Part shown: piece after piece, positions 10,640-21,201 of the stretch
Position numbering within the stretch: position 1 is the first letter of the stretch
Layout: the number at the start of each line of letters is the position of its first letter
Assembly (NCBI GenBank): GCA_003550305.1
Contig: QKYT01000409.1
Location: forward strand, 73,195-100,559
Direction of reading: 5' to 3'
DNA length: 27,365 nt
Origin: Glomus cerebriforme
Lineage: Eukaryota > Glomeromycota > Glomeromycetes > Glomerales > Glomeraceae
Notes under the pieces: model-generated
The model's input: only the letters and a program-made list of their open reading frames with translations
Databases searched by the model: none
What the model was told of the DNA's origin: nothing
Translations under genes and position numbers: made by a program

Positions 10640-10990
10640 AATAAAACCATAAAGTAAAAAAAAATGAAGTTAGTTAGAAATGAAATATAAGATAGAAACA
10701 ATAAAAAAAAAAATAAATAAAAAATAAAAAACATACCTTTATTAATTGTAGAACCAAAAGAACTAAAAGATCTAAAAAAAAAATGAAATAAAATTAGTGA
10801 AAGATGAAATATGAAATATGAAACATAAACAATAAAAACAAATAAAAAAAAAGAGTAAAAAACGAAATTTAAAGTAAAAAACAACTAAACCTTAATTGCA
10901 GAACTGGAAGGACTAAAGGTCCTAAAAATAATGAAATAGAGTTAGTAAGAAATAAAGTGTAAGAGTATAAGTTAGAAATAAAAATAAAAG
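10640..10990 (+). repeat. About 150-bp imperfect tandem repeat, roughly three units
   Basis: TTAATTGTAGAACC at 10742 and TTAATTGCAGAACT at 10892 start equivalent blocks 150 bp apart. Each is followed by AACTAAAAGATCTAAA or GACTAAAGGTCCTAAA and then an A-rich part with ATGAAATA. A third, more diverged block precedes at about 10640. It is part of the DNA element's interior. Confidence 0.6.
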
Positions 10991-11084
10991 AGAAGAAGAA
11001 CTAAAACAATATATAAATAAACATGACACGATCATGTGGCCAATCAAAAATATTAAATCTGCCATGTGATCAAAGACCCAGGTG

Positions 11085-11129
11085 TCAATCGCCCAGGCGA
11101 CAATCACCCAGGTGATGTTTAGCAATTTC
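11085..11129 (+). repeat. Three 15-bp direct repeats at the right end of the TIR element
   Basis: CCCAGGTGTCAATCG, CCCAGGCGACAATCA and CCCAGGTGATGTTTA follow one another without gaps, and the last runs into the inverted repeat. The left end carries the complement in reduced form (TCACCTCGCCTGG, CGATTATCGCCTG). Subterminal repeats of this sort commonly serve as transposase binding sites; that role is inferred. Confidence 0.55.
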
Positions 11130-11139
11130 CAAAAATTTT

Positions 11140-11215
11140 TATTTATATGATTTAATATTTAACCTTTAAAAGTTTACATGAATTAGGAAAAGATTTTTTT
11201 TCCTATAAATAACAA
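11140..11215 (+). pseudogene. Protein kinase pseudogene, continuation after the inserted element
   Basis: After the DNA element the kinase resumes as YLYDLIFNL. A one-base frame change near 11164 then leads to KSLHELGKDFFS. This matches the helix and catalytic-loop approach of the same family (relatives read LHELG.. then H-x-D-F-H-S-G-N). A few codons before KDF appear lost. The D of KDF would be the catalytic-loop aspartate. A GTATTT at 11224 could be the next intron donor. I do not recognise the C-lobe further on. Confidence 0.55.
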
Positions 11216-11525
11216 ATATTAATGTATTTTTTTTACTTACTGTTTAAGAAATAACTGCTATATATGCCTACAAACTTTTTGGTTCACTTAACGAAAAAAT
11301 GATTGAAAAGTAATTGAAAAGTAATTGAGTAAAGAAGTGCTTACTATCGTTATTTTTAAATATAAATTAAAAATTTTTTTTTTATTTTCAGATAATTCTG
11401 AACTGTTTAAATATGTAANACATATTTAATTTAGGTTTGTATAATGTAAATCCTATTTTACAGCTAAATTTTTATCAAAATCTTAATTTAGACCAATTTC
11501 ACAGATCGGCAGATATGCTTTGTAG

Positions 11526-12420
11526 ATTTCAGTCTGGAACTTTGAAAAGGTAAAATTTAAAGAATGGGGTAATTTTTTTTACGAAGACCATTGCTAGTGT
11601 TCATTTAACTTTTTTTTGTAGATTTCAGTCTAGAACCTCAGAAAGGTAAAATTTAGAGAATATGAGGTGATTTTATTTACAAAGAACATTTATTAATGTT
11701 CTTTTAACTTTTTTTTGTAGATTTTGATTCAGAATTTGAATTTAACATCAGAAAGATATTTAGAGAATGAAGGTTGTTTGTTTCATATGAAGAATGTTTA
11801 TTAACGTTCTTTTAGTTTTTTCTTTCTGTAGAATTAGGTCTGAAACTTTGTGAGAATAGGATGAATATTTTTACTTAATTTTTTTTTTTGTAGAATTAGT
11901 CTTAAACTTTGAATTAAAGGGTGAAGAGTACTTAGAAAATGGGATTGCTTTTTATATGAAGAATGTTTATTAATATTCTTTTAACTTTTATTTGTAGATT
12001 TTAGTCTAAAACTTTAAATTTGATACCAGAAAGGTATTTAGAAGATGGGTGCTTATTTTACGAAGAATGTTAGTTTTAACTTCTTTTTTGTAAATTTCAG
12101 TTTGAAACTTCAGAATTGGAGGCAGAAANGTACTTAGAGAATGGGATTTTTTTTTTATGAGAAACATTTATTAATGTTTTTTTTTGACTTTTTTTTTTGT
12201 AGATTTTAGTTTAGAACTTTAGAATTGAGATGAAAAGGTAATTAAAAAATTAGAAAAATTGTTTTTACTATTAATATTCTTTTAACCTTTTTTTTGGAGA
12301 TTTCAGTTTAGACTTCAGATTTAGAAATGATTTTTTTTGTGAAGAATATTTATTAATGTTCTTTTAAATTTTTTATAGGATAATAGATAATGGTCTGGAA
12401 CTTGAGTTTTGGATTAGTTT
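11526..12420 (+). repeat. Tandem array of mini-exon plus intron-like units
   Basis: About ten imperfect units of 62-111 bp (mostly 96-111) start at 11526, 11622, 11721, 11832, 11894, 11998, 12094, 12203, 12300 and 12379. Each opens after a polypyrimidine tract ending in GTAG (relics GTAA, GGAG or ATAG in some), usually preceded by a CTTTTAAC branch-site-like motif. Each then has ATTTCAGTCT-type sequence of 24 nt (units 1, 2) or 35-36 nt (units 3, 5-8), ending AAAG before GTAAAA, GTATTT or GTACTT. So every unit looks like a small exon followed by a roughly 60-75-nt intron. In the frame A|TTT CAG TCT the exons of units 1, 2 and 7 are stop-free and hydrophilic (FQSGTLKR, FQSRTSER, FQFETSELEAE). 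It may be the decayed core of a repeat-protein gene, or an ordinary satellite. Confidence 0.6.
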
Positions 12421-13190
12421 CAGTTATGGTTTTAGTTTTCAGGCTGCAATATTAATTGTACCTTTATTTAAAAAGATAGTACTATGTATAATATATGTTT
12501 ATTATTTTTATTTGATTCTGCATACGTATGGGAATGTCCAAACCTTTCAAAAAAAAAATCACAATTAAGAAATTTAAAAAAAATTATGGAGAATTATTTT
12601 TTATATTTAACATATTCAATAAAAAGTAATACATAATACAATTTACAAAGTAGATTTTCATAGTTAAAGTTTTACTATATTTAAAGTTACAATTTCGCAA
12701 GTAGTAGTTTTCAAATTAAATTTTGTCTTAAAGATTTTTTTTGCATTTTTAAAAAGGTTTATGTATTTACTATTTTACTAATGTTTATAATATCAATTTT
12801 TTTCATATCATACTGTCTAAATTTGCATTTTTACTATTTATTCTAAAAAAATTTAAAATTTTTTTTTAATAGTAAAATCATTAATCGTCTGCTACCATAA
12901 GTAATAAAACAATACAATAAAAACAATAAAAAAAAATCACACTACTTACTGATCTTCCGCAGCATGCCAAACTGAAAATCTAACCTTTTTAGGTTAAATT
13001 TTTTTTTTAGCCAAATTACCGAGTCTAAATTAAATTAAAATTTTTTTTTAGCTAGCCTAAATTAGATTAAATTTTTTTTTACCAAAAAATTGCTGAGCCT
13101 AAAGACAAAAAAAAAAAAATTATTATTGCTTTTTTTTAGTTTTAAAAAAATTCTATTTAAACAACCTTTAACCCATAAAACAGAAAATGC
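12421..13190. other. AT-rich stretch with short local repeats
   Basis: No gene is seen. Around 12990-13100, blocks of GCCTAAATTAGATTAAATTTTTTTTTA type repeat two to three times with a period of about 45-50 bp. Confidence 0.45.
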
Positions 13191-13195
13191 CTCTC

Positions 13196-13310
13196 CCTCA
13201 TATATATATACATATACATATACATCAACATCAATAGCTACATCTGCCTTTACCTTTGATATATATGTATATGTATATATATATAGGAATATATATATAT
13301 ATAATAATAA
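13196..13310. repeat. TA/CATATA microsatellites in inverted orientation
   Basis: TATATATACATATACATATAC at the left is complementary to a GTATATGTATATATATA-type run at the right, with about 40 bp between. The pair could fold into a hairpin. The open frames on either strand here are translations of the microsatellite. Confidence 0.7.
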
Positions 13311-13450
13311 CAGGTCATTTAGGTGATACAAATCACCAAAAAAGGAGATTTTTCTTAGAAAAAGGAAATTGTTTTGGAAGATCATATTACACATGCATAA
13401 TTATTTTATTTTTTTTACTGTAATACCAATCTTCCTTTATTATATTATAT

Positions 13451-13463
13451 TAACTAGATAGGT
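13451..13463 (+). repeat. 13-bp target-site duplication, left copy
   Basis: TAACTAGATAGGT here matches TAACTAGGTAGGT at 15938-15950 with one transition. The pair brackets the reverse-strand LINE-like element. Confidence 0.65.
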
Positions 13464-15937
13464 TATTTATTTTTATTTTTATTTTTAATGTAGAACAACA
13501 AAGTAATAGGAAAAAGAAATTGATACAAATAAAATATGTATTACAAAATAACTATTACTCTATTACTATGTCTAGTTAATAAACATCTAGATGAACTATT
13601 ACCTGACTGCTGGCTGCTAAGAGAATCAAAGAAATATTAGCTACTGAATTACATTAAGGAGGAAGGAGAAGAAATCAATAAAAGGAATTTTAAAATAAGA
13701 CGCAAAAAAATAAAATTGTCAATAGTCAAAAGGCTCATGAGCCTAAGCTATCCGCACTTTTCTTTCAGTAAATTACTGCCTCATGTAAATGCTGTAAGAT
13801 GAGGAATGATCCACCCTATTTTAATTGTTAAAAATTTGCGAAAGAAACAGGTTTAAAAAAGAATTACTCCAAAAGGAATTTGCAATATTTAACCACATTG
13901 TCAATGTAAAACCAGGTTGATTTGTATTTAACAGAATGCTCTCAGAAGATGGGAGGGGAATTTTGCTATTTCAGGCATTTGATAAAGCTGAGGTTATGTT
14001 TATATCTTTTATAATTTTATCTAAAGTAGGAGGAGCGGCTAAGGTGGACTTCATTCAATTCTTCTTAGCTTTAGTTATATAGGAAATAAAAGTGATAATG
14101 GGGCTATTGGACATGTAAGCATGAAAGTTGTCTTGCCAGTCAGTGAAGGTATTGATTTCTTTTTCAGTGAGGTCTCTGGCATCAGCAATACTTAGATTTA
14201 AATGGAAACGCATATTAGTGAGATATTTATTTTCTATTTTTTGAGAGAAATTTCTTCATTTTGAATGTCTTACTGAGGCACTAAATAACGAAATAAGAAG
14301 CAGATGTTTGTAGTGAAGAGATTTTTGAAATGGGATCTGTGATTAGTATAAGCCTTTTGGCAAGCGATAGCCTCTTTTATCTGTCATTTTATGTCTTTAA
14401 GTCTTTCTAATCATTTTTGTGCTTTTTGTCAGGCTTTCTTAGCCCTTCTTTCTTTTATCTGAAAGTATGTGTATCTATATAGGGTACTGAAGGTGTAGTG
14501 TCATTGGCAAGTGAAGTTGTCAGACTGGGTGGAATAATTGGAACTGTTTCTAAATCAATTAATGAATGATCTGGTAATAAAATGGATCAAGTGAACAGAG
14601 AATTGTTAGTGGAGGATGTATCAAGTGTGTCTGTTATATCTTCTATTTCAGACTCTTTTATTAGTGTAAACTGATGAGTTTGTCTATTTCAGGGTGATGG
14701 TAAAGGGAAGTATTTATTAAATTTTTGGAGAAATTTATTAAATTTAATATGTCTAATATGATTATAAAGGTATTGTCAGTTTAAAAGAAGGCAATGATAT
14801 TTTATGCCTAAGTGTCTGAGGATATAAGGATTTATACGATCTGTATGGAGAAGATTGTCTGAACTGAGAAGTCTATTTACTAAATAATTACATTGTTGAA
14901 GTTGTTTATTTAATGTTCTTGACATATATGGAGCAGTAAGTGATGATGTATGTTCTTTATAATTATTAAGGAGTTTGGTGTATATATAAGGTGTGTGATG
15001 GGATGAACGATGTTCTTTGTGTAGCGTTTTAATTTGTGTGGTATAAGAAATACCTAATCTATTAGAAAATACTTGTTTAACAGAATGATTAGTGTATTTA
15101 TTATAAGTTAAAGTGGCAGTTTTTAAATATTTTGTTATTAGATCATGATCAGTATTATCTTGATTGGAGTATATGTATTTCTGGTAATGTGAGCATCTTG
15201 AACGATAATTTGATAAAATGATAGGGAAAGAAACTATGCATTTAGTATTTGTGGATTGAAAGTTACAGGAGACAAAAATTCCTAAATGGAATCTATATAT
15301 TTTGTATGTAAAATTGAAATAAGTTTTTGTGATACAATTTTTTGTGAGGAAGACTCTCGGCTGTCTATAAAGGAAATACAGAAAAGTAAAGAATTTCTAA
15401 TTTTATCAAAATATTTGTGTTGGATATGTTTGGAAATAACCTTTTGTATCGTGAAAAAGTGTATGAACATTTTACTAATTTGGAATTTTTGATTTATTGA
15501 ATGGGAATTGGAGAAATAGTGTTTTGGGGAAGTAACCAGTTTATAGTCATTAGTATATATGACTAAATGTTTATGATTGGTATTGAATAATGATTGGTCT
15601 ATCTCGAATAGAAAGGTTTTACTACACTTTGATTTGTACATTTTGTTGTAATTATGTAGATTAGACTTAGTTACATGAAAAGGTCTTGCAGAAATGGTGA
15701 AAGAAATATTCATTGTTGAAGATGAAAAATTAGTTTTGGATAAAGGAAACATTTTGATAATGGTAAACTTGCTCGAGTATAAATGAAAACCATTTTCCAG
15801 AGGTATCGGACAGAGTTTTAATGAGTATTTTGGGTATTATCATAGACTCTCTTAAAGAAAGTCTGTCTATATGAAAAATTTTACATTACTGCAGAATTCA
15901 TAGGTTTGGAAAAATTTGTGAAGCAAGTTTTTTTTTC
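13464..15937 (-). mobile_element. Reverse-strand LINE-like insertion with short ORFs and no RT
   Basis: This 2.47-kb segment is flanked by the 13-bp duplication. Read on the - strand it begins at 15937, has a 5' leader of about 185 bp, a long decayed reading frame (15752 to about 13730) and ends in an AAAAAT-repeat tail (13465-13490), as LINEs with A-rich tails do. No endonuclease or reverse-transcriptase motif is seen. It could be an internally deleted LINE keeping ORF1 and a scrap of ORF2, or a non-autonomous retroposon in its own right. The duplication plus tail make retroposition much more likely than a host gene. Confidence 0.6.
13730..15752 (-). pseudogene. Decayed ORF1-type reading frame of the reverse-strand element
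   Basis: The start is ATG at 15752 (MFPLSKTNFSSSTMNISFTI). The first 156 codons are open to 15282. After a frame change the next 200 or so codons continue (FPIILSNYRSRCSHYQKY, HKEHRSSHHTPYIYTKLL, LNKQLQQCNYLVNRLL). Further on come a basic Lys/Arg-rich stretch (ERRAKKA, LERLKDIK, then QIKEAIACQKAYTNHR) and, in a third frame near 14050-14200, EINTFTDWQDNFHAYMSN. Stops within these frames are mostly TGA or TAG/TAA at places where Trp, Arg or Gln would fit. The general plan (Cys/His-Tyr-rich middle, acidic/Ser part, basic end) recalls the ORF1-type protein at 2949-4841, but I see no clear residue alignment. The product is not recognised. Confidence 0.5.
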
Positions 15938-15950
15938 TAACTAGGTAGGT
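15938..15950 (+). repeat. 13-bp target-site duplication, right copy
   Basis: TAACTAGGTAGGT is the partner of 13451-13463. Confidence 0.65.
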
Positions 15951-17491
15951 GGTAATATACAATCAATACTTCACTATATAATCAGCCTCACATGATAGCA
16001 ACATTGATACTTCAGTCGAACAACACTTTGGTGATTTTTTTTTAAATAACATTATAAATAAAATAAATAAAACTAGTTTTATTTAATTTATATTTTATAT
16101 TAGTTCATAATAAAGTACATGATTTAATACCAGATCTAGATTTTATATATTATTAATTTCTTTAATAGGTTATTCTAATTGTTATTTGACTAATGATTAT
16201 ATATTTTAACTATCACCTAGGGAATGAATATTCATATCCTAGTATCTTAAAAGTTTGTAAATATTTGTATTTCCTATTTAATGTGGCCTGTTAATTTGTA
16301 ATTATATTTGTGAATAACAATATTCATCCAGTTTTATTTGAAATTTGTCCTGTATTCATCCTGTATTCTGGTAATTTTTTTTCATCTAATTAAATAAATT
16401 ATGCTATAATTAATGATTAGTAAATGATTATAGAATAGTATATTAGATTATCCAGTTGAAACAATTCACAAATTTAAAAAACTATTTTATTTATTAAAAA
16501 AAAAATCTTTAATACATTTAATAAAGTAAAATTACTAAAAAAATAAGAAAATCTAATATTACTATATTATATTTTTTTCTTCTATTATTACTATTTATTT
16601 TTTTTATTTTTTTTTTGAATTTTATTATTATATTTTATATTTTATATCATTATTCCTTCTATTTCTGCTACCTTATTACATCTTTATTCTCAATTTTTTT
16701 TCAAAATTAAATGACTGGCATCTTTTTTTTAAGCCAGCATACCTTTTTTGTTTATATGTATTTTTTCTTCAAATTGTTCATTCATTCTATCTTGTTCCTT
16801 CTTTGACTTCATCTTTGGAAGTGTTCTTTGGTTTCTTCTTTATCTCTATTATTATTGGTATTTTTAAAGTTCGCCAATTTATTATATTTCTTGTTCTTTT
16901 AATCATTTACCATATAGCAAATATTTTCTTTTGCTCAATACTTCTTTAACTTATTATCTACCTTTTTCTTTTATTTTCTTCCATTCCAATTTCTTTTTCT
17001 GCGTCTCTTCTCTATTATATTGAGCTCATCTTTTATTATTTCTTTGTTGCATTATTCTTTACCAATTTCTTTTATTCTAATTTTTTTTAGTTGTTTTTAA
17101 GGTTATTTTTCATGCTCAACATGCTGAAATGGGTTAATTATCTTAAATATTTCTACCCTCACTTTCAGTAAGAATGTCTCTGAGATCCAGATTATCTCAG
17201 CAATTCTACATTTTTTTTTCAATACTTGGAAAATTTGCTTAAAAGTAATTTTTCACCCAGGACGTTCCTAATGATGAAAATTCCCTCCTCCCAATTTATA
17301 TTATAGCCCAAGCTAAAATTCAGGTCCAGGAATGCATCCCCTATCTTCAAGTAGTATTTCTTATTTTTTTCTTTTATTTTTTTTTGCTGTTTGTTGATAT
17401 CTTCCCATCACTGATCTCATTAGACTTCAACATTGCATAAAAAAGGGAATTCTAATCTAAACCAAACTGCAGATAGGATATATTCAACTAT
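15951..17491. other. Long AT-rich intergenic stretch
   Basis: No coding frame or RNA gene was found. 16560-17100 is strongly pyrimidine-rich on the + strand (T with TTC/TTCT runs). 17230-17350 is locally less AT-rich but carries no frame of note. Confidence 0.5.
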
Positions 17492-17725
17492 CTGACCAGT
17501 CTTTCCTTGCCTAATATGAAGAAGACTTTTATATATAGTATAAGGAAGAGAAAAGGAAGTTTAAAGGAATTTAAAAAAAAATCAAACCAGCCAGATAGAA
17601 GAGATGCTAAGATACTTGATTACCTGACTGGACCTTTCTTGCCTGATACGATAAAGACCTCTATATACAGTATAAGAAAAGATAAAAGAAGGAGTTTAAA
17701 GTTTAAAGAAGTAGTTTATTTTTAA
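17492..17725 (+). repeat. 132-bp tandem duplication, in frame within a small ORF
   Basis: CTGACCAG at 17492 and CTGACTGG at 17624 begin two similar blocks with a period of 132 bp, exactly 44 codons. The + strand frame 17507-17725 crosses both: MPNMKKTFIYSIRKRKGSLKEF in the first answers LPDTIKTSIYSIRKDKRRSLKF in the second. A basic 44-residue repeat is thus preserved at the protein level. That could be chance from the period being a multiple of three, or a remnant of a repeat protein. No family is recognised. Confidence 0.45.
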
Positions 17726-18925
17726 GAGGTTATAGATAAAAAAATGAAATTATAAAGAGAGAAGAATTTAAAGGGAAAATTCAGTGAATTTATTTTTTTA
17801 AATTTAGAGAAAGAAAAATCTTAAGGAAATAGTAGGTATTTATTAAATTCATATTTTACTTTTTGTAAAATTTTCAAAGGATGTGTCATGATAACTTATT
17901 ATGTATTTTTATTATTAATTATGTAATGTACTTAATATAGATTTATTTGTTCATTTTTTATTACCAAATTTATTATGGACTAATTGGCTAAACTAAATAA
18001 AAGGTATAATGGTACACGGTGTTGCATATTAGGTCATAATTTCTTATTTTTTTCTATAATTAGGTAATATTAGAAGATACTAGATTTTACATGTAATAGC
18101 TTATAGTAGTAACAATCTTGATTAAAAAAAAAAGCAAAATCCTAATCATGAAGAAAGATTTTTTTAAAAAATAGATTTTTATTAATTTGAATGTAATAGT
18201 TACTACAAAGGTGTAATTATTTTATCACATAATCAATACACAAAAAATGCCTATTTCTAATGATTCTTTAAAAAAAAAATTCTAATAGGTCAAAACATTA
18301 CCTTGCATTATTATTAAAATATTTATCTATTTATAGAATTTATAATGGTATATCATAAATGAGTGTATAGAATTATTGTTTCAAATTAATATATACTGTT
18401 ATGTTGTAATGAATTAATTCATACCATTTCTTATATGTAAGTTCATGGGAATTTTTAATATTGAAAATGTTTATCTATTTTGATTATATAATAATGATTC
18501 TTTTTGAGCAGAATAAAAATACAAATGAGAAGGAAATAGAAAAAACCTAGGCATTTAAATTTATGTGCAATTTCAAAAAAAAGTATAATAGATTTACAAT
18601 GATCTTTTGTCACCAATATTTTGGCTATTACAATAAGTATAATGTCACATCTGTTATTTATATGAAGTGGGCTATTTGATTTCATGATCAAAGTAAAATT
18701 GTAATGCTTAGTTAACTAATATATTATCTTGAATAAGCTTATCCAATTAAAGCGATGGAATGGTAATCATTTTTAATTATATAATTTAATGGAGATCACT
18801 AGTTTTGTCCTTATTTGAAAACAATTAAGTTTCATATTAATATATTTGCACAAGATTTTTATTAGTTATGTAATAGTGCAAGACAGATAAGTTATTTACT
18901 TAAAAACCTCCTATATTATATTTAA
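17726..18925. other. AT-rich intergenic stretch, nothing recognised
   Basis: There are homopolymer A/T runs and short open frames only. The reverse-strand frame at 18455-18691 has no supporting features. Confidence 0.5.
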
Positions 18926-18929
18926 AAAT

Positions 18930-19059
18930 TCTGGACCAGATCTGGTCTGGACCAGTTTTTTAATATATTAATGCAGGTTGGGCTGGGCCAGCATTTTATG
19001 TATAAATTTAAAGTCCAGACTAGGCTGGGCTGGCATTTTATATATTATTTTAATTCCAT
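18930..19059 (+). repeat. CTGGACCAG palindrome and GGCTGGGCTGG repeat units left of the LTR element
   Basis: GACCAGATCTGGTC (about 18936-18949) is a perfect palindrome. It is followed by two units of GGGCTGGGCCAGCATTTTAT / GGCTGGGCTGGCATTTTAT about 43 bp apart. A further unit, GCTGGGCTGGCATTTTATAT, lies just right of the LTR element (27346-27365). The element therefore appears to have landed inside a local repeat array. Confidence 0.6.
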
Positions 19060-19500
19060 TGTTAGTATGAAACATTACTGCGCTGATTTACTGTGCCATA
19101 CTGTGCCACTCTATAATCGTGATTTCCATAATCACAGTGATCTTAATGATAGTAGTGATATTAATGATCTTAGTGATAGTTAAGATAGTTAAGATAGTTA
19201 NGATAGTNAANATNTTTATTATATTTATTATATTTATTATAGTTAATATCTTTTTATTATATTTTATTTTTGTATAAATATCCTGAGAATTTTATTAAGT
19301 TCTTCTCAGTTCTTGTAACTTCAATTAAATAAATAATCAAATATCTTTACCTCAAAAACTTATACCGTTTACCAATTAAAGAGCGAACTGTACTTAATAA
19401 ACTTAAAATATTATTACCTCTATCATTATAAACTTAATTAATTTTTAATTTTGAATTTAAAGTTAAGATAAAGAAGTTAAGAATACGATTAGACGTAACA
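19060..19500 (+). repeat. 5' LTR
   Basis: 441 bp, beginning TGTTAGTATG and ending GACGTAACA. It contains internal GATAGTTA repeats, TTTATTATA repeats, a TATAAATA box at 19273-19280 and AATAAA at 19328-19333, so promoter and poly(A) signals are in the expected order. It has several ambiguous bases near 19201-19214. Compared with the 3' LTR it shows about 20 substitutions by eye, nearly all transitions, and two small indels. Confidence 0.9.
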
Positions 19501-19583
19501 AGTGATGATTTCTGTCAAGTTATCTTTTTAATTGATAGTATAGCAAAGAAAGAATACGAGACTAGAAACGTCTTAAGAAGTGC

Positions 19584-21201
19584 ATGAACTTTAAAGAGAT
19601 CGAGATAAATACCATAATACATACGTTAAGATATTATTCAAATTTCCCACTAAACAAAGACCATTCTTGTTATATTTGTTACCCAGTACCACCAATACAC
19701 TCTATTAATAGTGCATTTGAAAATTTTTGGATTTGGATATATTATACCTTCAGAGCAGAAACCTATACAGCATACTCTATCACCGCTTTTAATTTACTTA
19801 GATATTTAGTTTCAACCACCCTATCAGGATAACAAAGTGACCAACTACCTCAAGTACTTGTACGCTTACTTACTAGTATAAGATACCTTAGAAGACCTTT
19901 TTCTTCGGAAATTCTATATAACTATACTTTAGGAATAGCCTTTAGAACTAATTGCTTTGAACAACATGTTAATATATATAATTCTAGTGAAGCTTATCAA
20001 GAAGTATTAGATCAAACTCTTTTAGCTGTACAACATGATTGATACTTACTAAGACAAATTAGTGTACCATCACCAATATCCTCAGAAGAATCAACAGGTT
20101 CGATAGAAGCAACTAACATAGTACCAACACCACCAAATCTTGTTAGAACACTGACACCTCCTATTTTAGTACAGACACCACTGAATCTTGCACATATTCC
20201 TACATCTACACCACCGAATACCCCACCTAACGTAAATATGGCTAATGCACAGGAATTAACAGCTTTTTATCAGCAAATTTTTGGAGCAAATGGAGCTAGA
20301 TTGGATGCTATTGCCAATGCGCATCAAAATACAGAATGAGCAATAGCTAAAGTTGATACTTTAGTAGCGCAGAAGGAGAAGACCCAGTAGAATAGCTCAA
20401 GGTCTTTAATAGAGTTACTGTAATTAACAGATGGAATACGAAGACTAGAAAGAAAGCTGTCGCTAGAGATTTTCTTAAAGGAGCAGCTGCTGATTGGTTC
20501 GAAAGTGTTATAAGGAATATAGGAAATCATTTTAATGCTGGAGTAAATAACGGACAAAATTTCACTGACCTTTCAATGAACGATTCATAAGCGAAATCAA
20601 GAAAACCAATGGTATCAAGAGTTGACTTCCTTATGACAAAAGAACGATGAATCAGTCGATTCCTATGCCAATAAGTTCAAGAAGTTAGCAAATCAAGTAG
20701 ACTTGCAAGATGCCGCACAAAAGAAGAGGATGTTTCTAATAGGACTTAACCCTGCTTATACTTCTCTTGTATACGCTAACAATCCTGCTACTTTAGAAGC
20801 TGCTATAATCTCTGCTAGAACAGTAAAAATTGGGTTCAACTTTGCATCTGGAACTACCAAGCCTCAAACTTCCACTACAGCCTCTAGCTTGAAAGCAAAA
20901 ATTTCAGAGATTGAAGTTGATGAATTAACTAAAAAGTTAGAACAACTTACTATCAACTATGCAACCTTATAACTGCTTTACTAGCTTAACCTCAGGAAAG
21001 AAGAAGTCGCCCACCAATAAATCAAGGAAGACCTAGGAATAACAACTTTAACACATCTAAACTAATTACCTTTAATTTCAAATGTTATAATTGCAATCAA
21101 CCTGAACACATGGCTAGAGATTGTCCTTATCCTATCAAAGATTTAATTGATAACCTAGACCTACCAATATACCCAGAACTCCTAGGTATAAAACTAGAGA
21201 T
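19584..21201 (+). pseudogene. Retrotransposon gag (frameshifted)
   Basis: This is the structural capsid/nucleocapsid gene. It starts at ATG 19584 (MNFKEIEINTII) and continues in one frame with stops at 19830 and near 20040 to about 20370. A deletion then shifts to the frame with DPVE*LKVFNR, where the TAG at 20393 replaces a usual Trp. RKKAVARDFLKGAAADWFESV (20440-20510) is the core of the retrotransposon gag domain. A further frame change leads to QKNDESVDSYANKFKKLA and the open segment 20703-20972. The middle of the N-terminal part is Pro/Thr-rich (about 20090-20240). The nucleocapsid zinc knuckle follows at 21083. It is inactivated by at least three frame changes and several stops. Confidence 0.8.
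21083..21124 (+). other. CCHC zinc knuckle of gag
   Basis: CYNCNQPEHMARDC has the exact C-x2-C-x4-H-x4-C spacing of retroviral-type nucleocapsid knuckles, which bind the element's RNA. The usual Gly before His is Glu here (PEH; relatives have PGH), a single G-to-A change in the codon. Confidence 0.85.

Larger units (their letters stand above)
9907..11130. mobile_element. 1.2-kb terminal-inverted-repeat DNA element (non-autonomous, possibly Mutator-like)
   Basis: The ends are inverted: GGGAATTGCTAAAC at the left against GTTTAGCAATTTCC at the right. Similarity continues imperfectly inward for over 100 bp (CACCTCGCCTGG and CACATGATG on the left; matching complements around 11030-11115). Outside both ends lies AAAAATTTT (9898-9906 and 11131-11139), a candidate 9-bp target duplication. 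Its low complexity makes the exact length (8-9 bp) uncertain. Removing the element and one duplicate rejoins the kinase frame as GRKNFYLYDLIFNL, which supports the borders. Long TIRs with a 9-bp duplication are typical of Mutator-like elements; 8 bp would favour hAT. No transposase is present. The interior is purine-rich minisatellite. Confidence 0.65.

Noticed and set aside
10136..10884. Overlapping reverse-strand open frames of 65-223 codons, Ser/Phe/Leu/His-rich.
   Set aside because: They are translations of the purine-rich minisatellite, with the same composition in several frames; there are no domains or plausible start context.
13062..13394. Open frames on both strands rich in Tyr/Ile/Val.
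   Set aside because: They are produced by the TA/CATATA microsatellite.
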